From Neomoorella stamsii (GTDB lineage: Bacteria > Bacillota > DSM-521 > Neomoorellales > Neomoorellaceae): a stretch of 32,628 nt of DNA. The position numbers and the translations under genes were made by a program. The notes under the pieces were generated by a model. That model was not told the DNA's origin. It saw nothing but the letters and a program-made list of their open reading frames with translations, and searched no databases. Shown here in pieces: positions 1 through 8,084 of this stretch. The stretch spans positions 1 through 32,628 of the forward strand of contig NZ_PVXL01000037.1 of NCBI RefSeq assembly GCF_002995805.1. Reading direction: 5' to 3'. Positions within the stretch are counted from its first letter, which is position 1. Each line of letters begins with the position of its first letter.

Positions 1-62
1 AATGGTAGAGCGCCCGGCTGTTAACCGGGTGGTTGCAGGTTCGAGCCCTGCCCGGGGAGCCA
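1..62 (+). tRNA. tRNA-Asn (GTT), 5' end cut off by the window edge
   Basis: The anticodon arm reads CCCGG-CTGTTAA-CCGGG, so the anticodon is GTT (Asn). The T arm contains the canonical GGTTCGAGCC segment, and the 3' acceptor strand CGGGGA is followed by G and an encoded CCA at 60-62. The D arm (AATGGTAGAG) is partly present. The 5' acceptor strand and the start of the D stem lie outside the window. Confidence 0.93.
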
Positions 63-70
63 TTCCCCTC

Positions 71-106
71 AGCCCCTGTTAGGTTAACCCTATCAGGGGC
101 TTTTTT
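71..106 (+). terminator. Rho-independent terminator of the tRNA-Asn transcript
   Basis: AGCCCCTG and CAGGGGCT form the outer stem, extended inward by TAGG/CCTA around a short AT-rich loop. A run of six T follows. It starts 8 bases after the tRNA CCA end. Confidence 0.85.
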
Positions 107-197
107 GTTGCTAAATAACTCTTGCCTCCAGGTTATCTACTCTGCTTCTGCGGGAACATTGAACCCTTGAGCAGGTTTTGGTCTGCCACCCAGCCAG

Positions 198-226
198 GTA
201 TATATTGACTCCCCCGGGTTATAATG
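198..226 (+). promoter_or_regulatory. Possible sporulation-type (sigma F/G) promoter of the DUF2600 gene
   Basis: GTATA at 198-202 and GGTTATAATG at 217-226 fit the forespore sigma F elements (GYATA and GGNNANANTR). The spacer is 14 bases, slightly shorter than the usual 15-16. The same TATAAT (220-225) could serve a sigma A promoter, but nothing resembling TTGACA lies 17 bases upstream; TTGACT at 205-210 is too close. This is a tentative call. Confidence 0.35.
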
Positions 227-248
227 TGTCTAATGGAGTGATTAGATA

Positions 249-1310
249 ATGCCAAAAGCACCAGAAAATCTAGTTCTCCTGGGGCGCTTGCTTTTCCAGG
301 CCTTTCCGGCGGTGAACAGGGAATTAATGCGCTGGCGACACCTGGCAGCCAGTAGCCCGGAACCGGAACTAAGTCAACAGGCCCTGGCGAGCCTTACCTT
401 TAAGAAGTTCCACTGCCAGGGGGGGAGTGTCTATGCCACCTGGCCACCCCGGTACCGGCAGCAAATCCTCCAGGCCATTGTAGCCCTGCAAACCATTAGT
501 GACTACCTGGATAACCTCTGTGACCGGGCCGGTGTCCTGGATGAAAAGGCATTTCGCCAGCTGCACCTGGCCTTTACCGATGCCCTGCGTCCCGGGAGGG
601 CAGAGCATGACTATTATGCCAGCTACCCCTACCGCCAGGATGGCGGTTATCTCAAGGCCCTGGTCCGCGCCTGCCGGCAGGCCCTGATGGTACTGCCAGG
701 ATATAAAATAGTACAGGAGGAAATCTTGTACCTGGCCGATTTATACTGCCACCTCCAGGCGACCAAGCATATAGACATAACCAGGCGACAGGAGAGGTTA
801 CAGTCCTGGCTGGAACCTTTATTGGGACAAATACCCGCACCTATTTACTGGTGGGAACTGGCCGCAGCCACAGGCTCAACCCTGGGCATCTTTGCCCTTA
901 TAGCCGTAGCCGCCAGGGAAGAACTAACGGCGCCCGAGGTAACCAGGCTAAAAAACGCTTATTTTCCCTGGATCGGGGGTTTACATATCCTGCTTGATTA
1001 CTTTATTGACCAGCAGGAGGACCGGGAAGGGGGCGATCTAAACTTTTGCGCCTTCTACTGCGATGAAGAGGAGGCCGCCCGGCGATTACAGTTTTTCCTG
1101 GAACAATCCCTGGAAAAGGCACAGAATCTTCCTGACCCTGCCTTCCACCTGATGGTTGTCCGGGGCTTGCCGGCCCTGTACCTTTCCGATGCCAAAGTAG
1201 CCGGGCAGAAACAGGCTTCTACCAGGGAGGCGGTCCTCCGGGCCGCCGGTAGCTTCTCCCAGAACCTGTACCTTCTTTGTAAAACCCTGCGGTGGGTTGG
1301 CGTAATTTAG
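249..1310 (+). CDS. DUF2600 family protein, tetraprenyl-beta-curcumene synthase-like (YtpB type)
   Basis: A 353-residue all-helical protein resembling the large class I terpene synthases typified by B. subtilis YtpB. YtpB cyclises heptaprenyl diphosphate to tetraprenyl-beta-curcumene, a precursor of the spore lipids called sporulenes. Two acidic motifs expected to bind metal and diphosphate are intact: DYLDNLCDR at residues 85-93 and DYFIDQQEDREGGD at 250-263. The length matches the family. GGAGTG lies 9 bases before the ATG. The gene converges on a polyprenyl diphosphate synthase that ends 13 bases away, the likely source of its C35-type substrate. No squalene-hopene-type cyclase for the next step is in the window, so the final product is unknown. 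Family membership is firm; the exact substrate is inferred. Confidence 0.82.
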   Translation: MPKAPENLVLLGRLLFQAFPAVNRELMRWRHLAASSPEPELSQQALASLTFKKFHCQGGSVYATWPPRYRQQILQAIVALQTISDYLDNLCDRAGVLDEKAFRQLHLAFTDALRPGRAEHDYYASYPYRQDGGYLKALVRACRQALMVLPGYKIVQEEILYLADLYCHLQATKHIDITRRQERLQSWLEPLLGQIPAPIYWWELAAATGSTLGIFALIAVAAREELTAPEVTRLKNAYFPWIGGLHILLDYFIDQQEDREGGDLNFCAFYCDEEEAARRLQFFLEQSLEKAQNLPDPAFHLMVVRGLPALYLSDAKVAGQKQASTREAVLRAAGSFSQNLYLLCKTLRWVGVI

Positions 1311-1323
1311 CGGCCAGGACAAC

Positions 1324-2250
1324 TTAAATTAATTCCTCGAGAGGGTCCAGGGTACGGGAAGCCAGTAAAGCCAGATCTTCCTGTACCGGGTTTACCGGCA
1401 GTTTATCCAGGGCCTCCAGGGCCAGGGCAATTTGCTCTCCTGCTGCGGCAGCCGTATATTCATCGCAGTTCAAGTGTCGGGCGGCAGCAATTAGTTCCTC
1501 TGTTTCCGTGGCCGTCAGGCCGCGGCTTATTTTTTCCTGCCACCGGGCAGCCTCCGGAGAAAGCTCTAAAAAGCGTAAAACAGGCAGAGTAAGGATGCCG
1601 CGTGCCAGGTCCTGGCGGTTGGGTTTGTCCATCTTGGCGGCGGAGCCGAAAAGATCAAGGTAATCGTCAACAATCTGGTAGGCCAGGCCCAGGTGCCAGC
1701 CGAACCGGGCTAAATAATCCTGCTGGGGACGCTTTAAACGGCAGAGGATACCACCGCAACGGCAGGCGGCACTGAAGAGGGTGGCCGTTTTTTGGCCGAT
1801 ATAGGTGAAATAGGCCTTTGTATCGGGGCCAGTAACTGTTAATTGCTGGATTTCCCCGCTACACATGGAACGGATGGCTTCGGTAACTGTGGTGAGAACG
1901 GCTTTTTTGCTTCTGGCCAGGAGACCAAAGGCGGTGGCAAAGAGGTAATCACCGGTGAGGACGGCCGGCACGGTACCATAGAGGTAATGGAGGGCGGGCA
2001 GGTTGCGGCGGACGGTCGCCCCGTCCAGGACGTCATCGTGGATCAGGGAGGCCAGGTGAATAAGTTCTATGGCGACCGCCACTTGTCGGACTTCCAGGGT
2101 ATCATGCATGCCGAAACGGGCACATAATAAAACTAAGGTAGGCCGCAGGCCCTTACCGCCGGTGAGGGCATGGTTCAAGAGTTGCTGCAACAGGGGATTC
2201 GGAGTGGCAACAGCTTGCGTTAAGACTGCTTTTATCTCCGCCTGGGTCAA
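1324..2250 (-). CDS. Polyprenyl diphosphate synthase (probably heptaprenyl-type chain length)
   Basis: Trans-isoprenyl diphosphate synthase that condenses isopentenyl diphosphate onto an allylic primer. Using the TTG start at 2250 gives 308 residues. Visible motifs are GGKGLRP near residues 31-37, the first aspartate-rich motif DDVLD at 72-76 and the second DDYLD at 195-199. Small residues (Ala, Ser) sit four to five positions before the first motif, typical of long-chain enzymes. The frame stays open to an ATG at 2385, but that ATG has no SD and would add 45 residues unlike the family. The TTG is preceded by AAGGAGA at good spacing. Convergence with a tetraprenyl-beta-curcumene synthase-like gene suggests a C35 product for sporulene-like lipids, but it could equally make the menaquinone side chain. 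Confidence 0.88.
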   Translation of the reverse strand: MTQAEIKAVLTQAVATPNPLLQQLLNHALTGGKGLRPTLVLLCARFGMHDTLEVRQVAVAIELIHLASLIHDDVLDGATVRRNLPALHYLYGTVPAVLTGDYLFATAFGLLARSKKAVLTTVTEAIRSMCSGEIQQLTVTGPDTKAYFTYIGQKTATLFSAACRCGGILCRLKRPQQDYLARFGWHLGLAYQIVDDYLDLFGSAAKMDKPNRQDLARGILTLPVLRFLELSPEAARWQEKISRGLTATETEELIAAARHLNCDEYTAAAAGEQIALALEALDKLPVNPVQEDLALLASRTLDPLEELI

Positions 2251-2442
2251 GGTAATCTTCTCCTTTATATAAAAGGTACCAGCAAATGGAACTAATGTAA
2301 CTCTAGTATGGCTAGAAGGGGACGATTCTATAGCCTTCTTTAAAAACAGGCGATTTAGCCAGCAATAGTCTAAAAAAAGGAGCATGATAGCTTTTTAGGT
2401 GTCAGAAAGTCAGGAATTGGATAAAACAGGTACAGCTTGATA

Positions 2443-2471
2443 TTGCTAAAAGGTAATTTTTGCAGTATAAA
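2443..2471 (+). promoter_or_regulatory. Sigma A promoter of the ctsR operon
   Basis: TTGCTA (2443-2448) and TATAAA (2466-2471) are separated by 17 bases. Transcription would start near 2478, inside the CtsR operator, which fits repression by steric block. Confidence 0.72.
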
Positions 2472-2473
2472 AT

Positions 2474-2508
2474 AGTCAAGGAAAGTCAAAAGGAAAAAGA
2501 AAGTCAAA
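2474..2508 (+). promoter_or_regulatory. CtsR operator (tandem heptads)
   Basis: AGTCAAG (2474-2480), spacer GAA, then AGTCAAA (2484-2490) matches the CtsR box: two RGTCAAA heptads as a direct repeat three bases apart. A third AGTCAAA lies at 2502-2508, 11 bases further on, and may extend the site. The boxes directly follow the -10 element, implying negative autoregulation of the stress operon. Confidence 0.85.
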
Positions 2509-2529
2509 ATCAAAAGGGAGACCCAGGGG

Positions 2530-3027
2530 GTGGGCCAATGGATGGAAGGTAAAACCCTGGCCGATCGTATAGAAAACTACATCAAGTGGCTGTTAAAAAG
2601 CAGTGCCGATGGGATAGTAGAGTTGCAGCGCCAGGAACTGGCCGAGCGCTTTACCTGCGTACCTTCGCAGATCAGCTATGTCCTCAGCACCCGCTTTACC
2701 ATTGAAAGGGGCTACCTGGTGGAAAGCCGCCGGGGGGGTGGTGGCTATATCCGTATTGCCAGGGTACCCTTAAATGCCGAGGAGCGGCTAAAAGATTGGG
2801 TGCATGAAGCCCTTGGTGAGTATATCTCCCAGGAGACAGCCGTGGAGTTGCTGGAGCGCCTGGGGGAGGAGGGGTTGTTAACCCGGCGGGAGCAATTGCT
2901 CCTCGCGGCAGCCATAAACCGCCAGGCTTTACCCCTGGAACTACCCAGGCGCGACCAGGTGCGGGCCTGCATTATGAAGGCTATAATTTTAACCTTAATG
3001 CGCGATGATTTCCCCAGTGCAGGATAA
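2530..3027 (+). CDS. ctsR: CtsR, transcriptional repressor of class III heat-shock genes
   Basis: Winged helix-turn-helix repressor of clp genes that releases DNA on heat stress and is handled by the McsA/McsB/ClpC system. The N-terminal part (residues ~5-75) carries the recognisable CtsR segment with CVPSQISYVLSTRFT, then ESRRGGGGYIRI, whose glycine-rich turn is the family's heat-sensing wing. The C-terminal dimerisation half follows. At 165 residues it is slightly longer than typical (~153). The start is either GTG at 2530, with GGGAG 9 bases upstream, or ATG at 2542, which gives 161 residues. It is the first gene of ctsR-mcsA-mcsB-clpC, with its own operator just upstream. Confidence 0.95.
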   Translation: MGQWMEGKTLADRIENYIKWLLKSSADGIVELQRQELAERFTCVPSQISYVLSTRFTIERGYLVESRRGGGGYIRIARVPLNAEERLKDWVHEALGEYISQETAVELLERLGEEGLLTRREQLLLAAAINRQALPLELPRRDQVRACIMKAIILTLMRDDFPSAG

Positions 3028-3041
3028 AAGGGGGCTAGAAA

Positions 3042-3551
3042 ATGCTTTGTGAACGATGCCAGGAGAGGCCGGCAAGTGTCCACGTCACCAGAATTATCAA
3101 CGGCGATAAGACGGAGCTTTATCTCTGCCAGGAGTGTGCCCGGGAAATGCAGCCCCAGCTCAACTTTTCCATTCCCAAATTTTTAGCCGGGTTGCTGGAT
3201 TATGACCCGGGCCTGGAGGTCAAAGCCCCGCCGGCAGTGGAACGCTGCCGGGAGTGCGGCCTGAGCTACGAGCAGTTCCACCAGACGGGGCGGCTGGGAT
3301 GCCCCGACTGTTACCATTACCTGGCCTCGCGCCTGGATCCCCTGATCCGGCGCATCCAGGGCAGCAGCCAGCACCGCGGCAAAGTACCTCGCCGGGCCGG
3401 CGGCAATTTACGGGTGCGCCGGGAGATTGAAAGATTGAGGGCGCAACTGCAGCAGCTGGTCGAGCAGGAAGAATTTGAAAAGGCTGCCCAGGTCCGGGAT
3501 CGCATTCGCGACCTGGAGAATCGCCTGGGAGAACAGGGGGGCGGGCAATGA
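3042..3551 (+). CDS. mcsA: McsA, zinc-binding activator of protein arginine kinase
   Basis: McsA binds and stimulates McsB and modulates CtsR. Zinc pairs are visible as CxxC at residues 3-6, 29-32, 69-72 and 87-90. A UVR-type coiled coil occupies ~132-163 (core EEFEKAAQVRDRIRDLE). The length (169) is usual for the family. GGGG lies 8 bases before the ATG. The last four bases, ATGA, also start mcsB, so the two genes are probably translationally coupled, consistent with their stoichiometric complex. Confidence 0.95.
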   Translation: MLCERCQERPASVHVTRIINGDKTELYLCQECAREMQPQLNFSIPKFLAGLLDYDPGLEVKAPPAVERCRECGLSYEQFHQTGRLGCPDCYHYLASRLDPLIRRIQGSSQHRGKVPRRAGGNLRVRREIERLRAQLQQLVEQEEFEKAAQVRDRIRDLENRLGEQGGGQ

Positions 3552-4600
3552 GCCTGAATTTAGAGCGTAACAGCAAGTGGATGGAAGGTTCCGGTCCCCA
3601 GGCCGACATCGTCATTTCCAGCCGGATCCGGCTGGCCCGTAACCTGAAGGGGATGCCCTTTCCCAATTTGATGAACGAGGCCCAGGAAGTGAAGGTTATC
3701 CGTCAGGTGGGCCAGGCCATCCGGGCGCCAGGGGTTTTCCAGGCCGTTGGTGAATTAAAGCTCCAGACCTTACGAGAATTGTCGCCGGTGGAGCGGCAAA
3801 TACTAGTGGAGAAACACCTCATCAGCCCGGACCTGGCGGAAGGTAAGGGGGAAAAAGCAGTAGTTTTACGGGATGATGAGGCCGTCAGCATCATGGTCAA
3901 TGAAGAAGATCACCTGCGCCTGCAGTGCCTTTTACCGGCCCTGATGCTTCATGAAGCCTGGCGCCTGGCCGACGCTGCCGACGATGCCCTGGAAAACGAA
4001 CTGGACTTTGCCTTTGACCAGGAAAGGGGTTACCTTACCGCCTGTCCTACTAATGTCGGTACGGGTTTAAGGGCTTCCACCATGCTGCACCTGCCGGCCC
4101 TGGTGTTGACCAAACAGGCCGGGCAGGTATTGACGGCCCTGACCAAAGTGGGTGTGGCAGTGAGGGGCCTCTACGGCGAGGGAACAGAAGCCCACGGCAA
4201 CATCTTTCAGATTTCCAACCAGATTACCCTGGGACGTTCGGAAGAAGAGATTATTAATAACCTCTCGGCAGTCACTGTACGGCTGGCTGACCAGGAAAGG
4301 GAAGCCAGGGAATTGCTGCGCAGGCAGAACCGCTGGCAGCTGGAAGACCGCGTGGGCCGAGCTTATGGCATCCTGACCAACGCGCGCGTCTTGAGCTCCC
4401 AGGAAGCTTTGCAGCTCCTTTCCGATGTCCGCCTGGGAGTGGAGATGAAAATTTTACGTGGCCTCGATCAGCGGCTGATTAACCAGCTTATGGTTCGCAT
4501 TCAGCCGGCCTACCTGCAATTTACCGCCGGGAAAGAGATGACGCCCTTTGAGCGCGATGTGCGCCGGGCGGCCTTGGTAAGGGAATTTTTGGCAAGTTAA
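3548..4600 (+). CDS. mcsB: McsB, protein arginine kinase
   Basis: Phosphagen-kinase-fold enzyme that phosphorylates arginines on CtsR and damaged proteins; phosphoarginine is the degron read by ClpC-ClpP. Family signatures are SSRIRLARN at 24-32, the NEEDHLR loop at 118-124, and the active-site segment ACPTNVGTGLRAS at 165-177 with the conserved cysteine (166). The allosteric phosphoarginine-binding motif RDVRRA is at 336-341. All key residues appear intact and the length (350) is standard. It overlaps mcsA by four bases and is followed by an 87-base gap before clpC. Confidence 0.96.
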   Translation: MSLNLERNSKWMEGSGPQADIVISSRIRLARNLKGMPFPNLMNEAQEVKVIRQVGQAIRAPGVFQAVGELKLQTLRELSPVERQILVEKHLISPDLAEGKGEKAVVLRDDEAVSIMVNEEDHLRLQCLLPALMLHEAWRLADAADDALENELDFAFDQERGYLTACPTNVGTGLRASTMLHLPALVLTKQAGQVLTALTKVGVAVRGLYGEGTEAHGNIFQISNQITLGRSEEEIINNLSAVTVRLADQEREARELLRRQNRWQLEDRVGRAYGILTNARVLSSQEALQLLSDVRLGVEMKILRGLDQRLINQLMVRIQPAYLQFTAGKEMTPFERDVRRAALVREFLAS

Positions 4601-4687
4601 TTAGTTAACGGGATTTATTCCTGGAATGTCGATATTGATAAGCTGGTTTGGATAAAAAAGCAAATTAATTCACGGAGGTGGAATAAC

Positions 4688-7216
4688 ATGTCACCGCGTT
4701 TTACCGAAAGGGCTAACCGGGTCTTGCGCCTGGCCCAGGAAGAAGCCAGGGCCCTGCATCACCCGGCCATTGGGACCGAACATATCCTGCTGGGCATCTT
4801 GCGGGAAGGCGATAGCGTTGCCGCCCGCGCTCTGACCAACCTGGGAGTTAACGTCAAAGCTGTACGTGAGGAAGTGCGTAAAATTATCCGGCCGGGGGAA
4901 GCCCCTGCCGGTGGGGATATTGGCCTGACACCGCGGGCGAAAAGGGTCCTAGAGCTGGCTAATGAAGAAGCCCGGCGCCAGGGCGTAAACTATGTGGGGA
5001 CAGAACATATTCTCTTAGGTCTACTGGAAGAAGGCGAAGGCCTGGCGGCCCAAGTCTTGAGCGGGCTGGGGCTCAGCCCCGATAAAATCCGCCAGCAGGT
5101 CATTGCCCTGCTGGGCGGTGCCGGGGAGCAGCCCCAGGCCGGCGGTTGGACCGTCCTCCTGGGTAACCTGCCCTTTGGCATGGCCGGGTTCCCCGGAGGA
5201 GGGGCCTTCCAGCCCATGGGAGCCCCAGGCGCGGTCAAGATGCAGCCGCAGCGACCAGGGCAGACGCCCACCCTGGACCAGTTCAGCCGAGACCTCACTC
5301 GCCTGGCCCGGGAGGACAAGCTGGATCCGGTTATCGGCCGGGAGAAGGAAATTGAACGGGTCATCCAGATTCTAAGCCGCCGGACTAAAAACAATCCCGT
5401 TTTAATTGGCGACCCCGGCGTGGGCAAGACGGCCATCGTTGAAGGCCTGGCCCAGAAGATTGTCCAGAACCAGGTACCGGAAGTCCTGCGGGATAAGCGG
5501 GTAGTGGCCCTGGATATGTCCGGCATGGTGGCCGGCACCAAGTACCGGGGCGAGTTTGAAGAACGCTTCAAGCGGGTTATGGATGAAGTCCGGGCTGCCG
5601 GCAACGTTATCCTATTTATCGACGAGCTGCATACCCTCATTGGCGCCGGGGCGGCCGAGGGGGCCATCGATGCCGCCAATATCTTAAAGCCTGCCCTGGC
5701 CCGGGGCGAACTGCAGACCATTGGTGCCACCACCATTGACGAGTACCGCAAGCACATCGAGCGGGACGCCGCCCTGGAGCGCCGTTTCCAGGCCGTTATG
5801 GTCGGCGAGCCTACAGTGGAGGAGACCATAGCCATCCTGAAGGGCCTGCGGGACCGCTATGAGGCCCATCACCGGGTGAAGATTTCCGATGCGGCCCTGG
5901 AGGCGGCGGCCAGGCTTTCCGACCGCTATATCACTGACCGGTATCTGCCCGACAAGGCTATCGACCTGGTTGACGAGGCTGCTTCCCGGGTGCGCCTCAA
6001 AGTCTACACTGCTCCCGACGATGTCAAGAAGCTGGAAGCGCGCCTGGAAGAACTGGAGAAGGAAAAGGCGGCGGCTGTCCACGCCCAGGAGTTTGAAAAG
6101 GCGGCTGCCTTGAGGGATGAGGAAAAGAAGATTAAAGAAGAATTAGAAGCCAGGAAGGGCGAGTGGCAGAAGGAAAAGGGCCTGGAGAAGTCCGTGGTGA
6201 CGCCGGAGGATATCGCCCAGATTGTTTCCAGCTGGACGGGCATCCCCGTTACCCAGCTCGCCCAGGAGGAGAGCGAGCGGCTCCTCCACCTGGAAGATGT
6301 CCTGCACCAGCGGGTCATCGGCCAGGATGAGGCTGTCCACGCCGTGGCCCGGGCCGTGCGCCGCGCCCGGGCGGGTCTCAAAGACCCCAAGCGTCCTATA
6401 GGCTCCTTCATCTTCCTGGGGCCCACCGGTGTCGGCAAGACGGAGCTGGCCCGGGCCCTGGCCGAGGCCCTCTTCGGTGATGAGGACGCCATGATCCGCT
6501 TTGATATGTCCGAGTACATGGAGAAGCACACCGTCTCCCGGCTGGTGGGCGCCCCGCCCGGCTATGTCGGCTACGAGGAAAGCGGCCAGCTGACGGAGGC
6601 TGTCCGGCGCCGGCCCTACAGCGTGGTTCTTTTTGACGAGATTGAAAAGGCCCACCCGGACATCTTTAACGTGCTGCTGCAGGTCCTGGACGACGGGAGG
6701 CTCACGGACGCCAAGGGCCGCACCGTGGACTTCCGCAACACGGTGATTATCATGACCTCCAATATCGGCGCTAGCACCATCAAGCGGGAGAGCCTGGGCT
6801 TTAAAGCTTCCACCAGTGAAGTGGCGGCCGAGTCTTACGAGAAAATGAAGAAGCATATTATGGAAGAGTTGCGGCGGACCTTCCGGCCCGAGTTCCTGAA
6901 CCGCATCGACGAGCTGATCGTTTTCCATGCCCTCTCCAGGGAAGATATCAGGAAGATAGTCGACTTGATGCTGGCCGAACTGAACCGCCGCCTGGAGGAG
7001 AATAAGCTCTCTGTGGAAGTAACTGATGAAGCCAGAGAGATCCTCATTAAAGAAGGCTTCGACGAGGCCTTTGGCGCTCGGCCTTTGAGGCGGGCCATCC
7101 AGACCCTCATCGAAGACCAGCTCTCCGATGAGATGCTGGCCGGGAAAATTGCCCCTGGCGACAAAGTCCGGGCCGTCGCCCGAGACGGCAAGATTGTGCT
7201 GGAGAAGGCGGCTTGA
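4688..7216 (+). CDS. clpC: ClpC, Hsp100/AAA+ unfoldase of the ClpCP protease
   Basis: Hexameric ATPase that unfolds McsB-marked or adaptor-delivered proteins and feeds them to ClpP. Domain order: two Clp-N repeats (~1-145, both with the GTEHILLG motif), a linker, the first AAA+ module (Walker A GDPGVGKT at 241-248, Walker B around Asp 312), a UVR-containing coiled-coil middle domain (~448-485), and the second AAA+ module (GPTGVGKT at 578-585) with a C-terminal D2-small domain. The length (842) is standard. The SD GGAGGTG is strong. It ends the operon at the terminator 24 bases downstream. In many Firmicutes radA follows clpC; here a toxin-antitoxin pair lies on the other strand. Confidence 0.97.
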   Translation: MSPRFTERANRVLRLAQEEARALHHPAIGTEHILLGILREGDSVAARALTNLGVNVKAVREEVRKIIRPGEAPAGGDIGLTPRAKRVLELANEEARRQGVNYVGTEHILLGLLEEGEGLAAQVLSGLGLSPDKIRQQVIALLGGAGEQPQAGGWTVLLGNLPFGMAGFPGGGAFQPMGAPGAVKMQPQRPGQTPTLDQFSRDLTRLAREDKLDPVIGREKEIERVIQILSRRTKNNPVLIGDPGVGKTAIVEGLAQKIVQNQVPEVLRDKRVVALDMSGMVAGTKYRGEFEERFKRVMDEVRAAGNVILFIDELHTLIGAGAAEGAIDAANILKPALARGELQTIGATTIDEYRKHIERDAALERRFQAVMVGEPTVEETIAILKGLRDRYEAHHRVKISDAALEAAARLSDRYITDRYLPDKAIDLVDEAASRVRLKVYTAPDDVKKLEARLEELEKEKAAAVHAQEFEKAAALRDEEKKIKEELEARKGEWQKEKGLEKSVVTPEDIAQIVSSWTGIPVTQLAQEESERLLHLEDVLHQRVIGQDEAVHAVARAVRRARAGLKDPKRPIGSFIFLGPTGVGKTELARALAEALFGDEDAMIRFDMSEYMEKHTVSRLVGAPPGYVGYEESGQLTEAVRRRPYSVVLFDEIEKAHPDIFNVLLQVLDDGRLTDAKGRTVDFRNTVIIMTSNIGASTIKRESLGFKASTSEVAAESYEKMKKHIMEELRRTFRPEFLNRIDELIVFHALSREDIRKIVDLMLAELNRRLEENKLSVEVTDEAREILIKEGFDEAFGARPLRRAIQTLIEDQLSDEMLAGKIAPGDKVRAVARDGKIVLEKAA

Positions 7217-7239
7217 AGAATACTATAGATGGATTCCAG

Positions 7240-7262
7240 GCACCCGTTGAGGGTGCTTTTTT
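7240..7262 (+). terminator. Terminator of the ctsR-clpC operon
   Basis: GCACCC, loop GTTGA, GGGTGC, then six T. It starts 23 bases after the clpC stop codon. Confidence 0.85.
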
Positions 7263-7328
7263 GTTAAACAGGAGTATTGGGTGATATTTTCCTCCTTGTT
7301 ACCCGGGTAAATACCAGCGTACTCCCCA

Positions 7329-7715
7329 TTACCATATTATTTTGACTGCATAGCGGGCAATTTGGGGATCGGTGGTAAGAATAGGCAGGTTTTCTATCTG
7401 GGCCTGGGCAACGAGAAGCCGGTCAAAAGGATCGCGATGATGGTTGGGAAGGGTATAAACATGCAGGGCATGACTAATTTCCACAGCCAGGGGAGTAATG
7501 GCATTGATAGCCATCTGGTCGGTGATAAAGGATGTAATATTAGCCGGCATTTCTAACTTGCCCAGGCGGGCTTTAATTGCCATTTCCCAACAGCTGGCGG
7601 CGCTTAGATATAATATATTTTCGCCGTCGCTTATTATTTTGCGAACTCGCGATGATAACCGGGGATCCTCGGTAATCCACCATAAAAAAGTATGGGTGTC
7701 TAAGAGAGCTTTCAT
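7329..7715 (-). CDS. vapC: VapC-family PIN-domain toxin
   Basis: A 128-residue PIN-domain ribonuclease, expected to cleave specific RNAs when freed from its antitoxin. The acidic metal-binding residues are present: Asp6 (LLDTHTFLWW), Glu44 (SCWEMAIKARLGK), Asp95/Asp98 (HHRDPFDRLLVAQA) and Asp116 (LTTDPQI). The HHRDPFDR block is typical of the VapC subgroup paired with Phd-type antitoxins. Its ATG overlaps the antitoxin stop (ATGA at 7712-7715), the usual coupling in such modules. It looks intact and functional. Confidence 0.93.
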   Translation of the reverse strand: MKALLDTHTFLWWITEDPRLSSRVRKIISDGENILYLSAASCWEMAIKARLGKLEMPANITSFITDQMAINAITPLAVEISHALHVYTLPNHHRDPFDRLLVAQAQIENLPILTTDPQIARYAVKIIW

Positions 7716-7948
7716 TCTTCAAACTCCTTAAGAATAGCTTCGGGCAGGGGGGCATTAAAATCCGGGGCTATAGTGATTTTGCCCTTGGCGCTGCCGGGGT
7801 GTCGTTCAGGCTTGTCGCTTGTTATCGGGACCAGGCGCGCCACTGGCTTGCCGGCTTTGGCAATAATTACTTCCCGGCCTTCTTTCACCTGGGCTAACAG
7901 CTTGGAAAAGTGGGTCTTGGCTTCATGAATATTTACTTGTAAAGACAT
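7712..7948 (-). CDS. Phd/YefM-family antitoxin
   Basis: A 78-residue antitoxin. The N-terminal DNA-binding part has the family pattern (NIHEAKTHFSKLLAQVKEG, then AGKPVARLVPI). The acidic C-terminal tail ending in EAILKEFEE should wrap around and block the PIN toxin encoded immediately downstream. The SD GAGGTG lies 8 bases before the ATG. It is the first gene of the module and probably an autorepressor acting at the direct repeat in its promoter. Confidence 0.93.
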   Translation of the reverse strand: MSLQVNIHEAKTHFSKLLAQVKEGREVIIAKAGKPVARLVPITSDKPERHPGSAKGKITIAPDFNAPLPEAILKEFEE

Positions 7949-7965
7949 TTCAAATCACCTCTGCT

Positions 7966-8000
7966 ATAGCTAATATAACTAAGTCAACGGACTAAGTCAA
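7966..8000 (-). promoter_or_regulatory. Promoter and direct-repeat operator of the toxin-antitoxin module
   Basis: On the minus strand TTGACT, an 18-base spacer and TATATT form a good sigma A promoter ahead of the antitoxin. On the plus strand the 10-mer ACTAAGTCAA occurs twice (7978-7987 and 7991-8000), 13 bases apart, covering the -35 region and spacer. Such a repeat suits autorepression by the Phd protein. The repeat resembles CtsR heptads but lacks their 3-base spacing. Confidence 0.6.
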
Positions 8001-8084
8001 GCTCCTTGCAGCCGCCAACGTAATCGCGGGTGTATTCCCCTGGATTAAAAAATAAGCCCGGGGGAACTGCTGGCGAGAGCTTAA

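Noticed and set aside
2250..2385. ATG at 2385 as the start of the polyprenyl synthase
   Set aside because: No SD, and 45 extra residues unlike the family; the TTG at 2250 has AAGGAGA at correct spacing.
4601..4687. A second promoter between mcsB and clpC
   Set aside because: TTGATA at 4635-4640 has no acceptable -10 at 16-18 bases, and no CtsR box is present.
7978..8000. AGTCAA repeats as a second CtsR operator
   Set aside because: The half-sites are 13 bases apart and not the 10 of a CtsR box, and they fall on the -35 region of the toxin-antitoxin promoter, which explains them.
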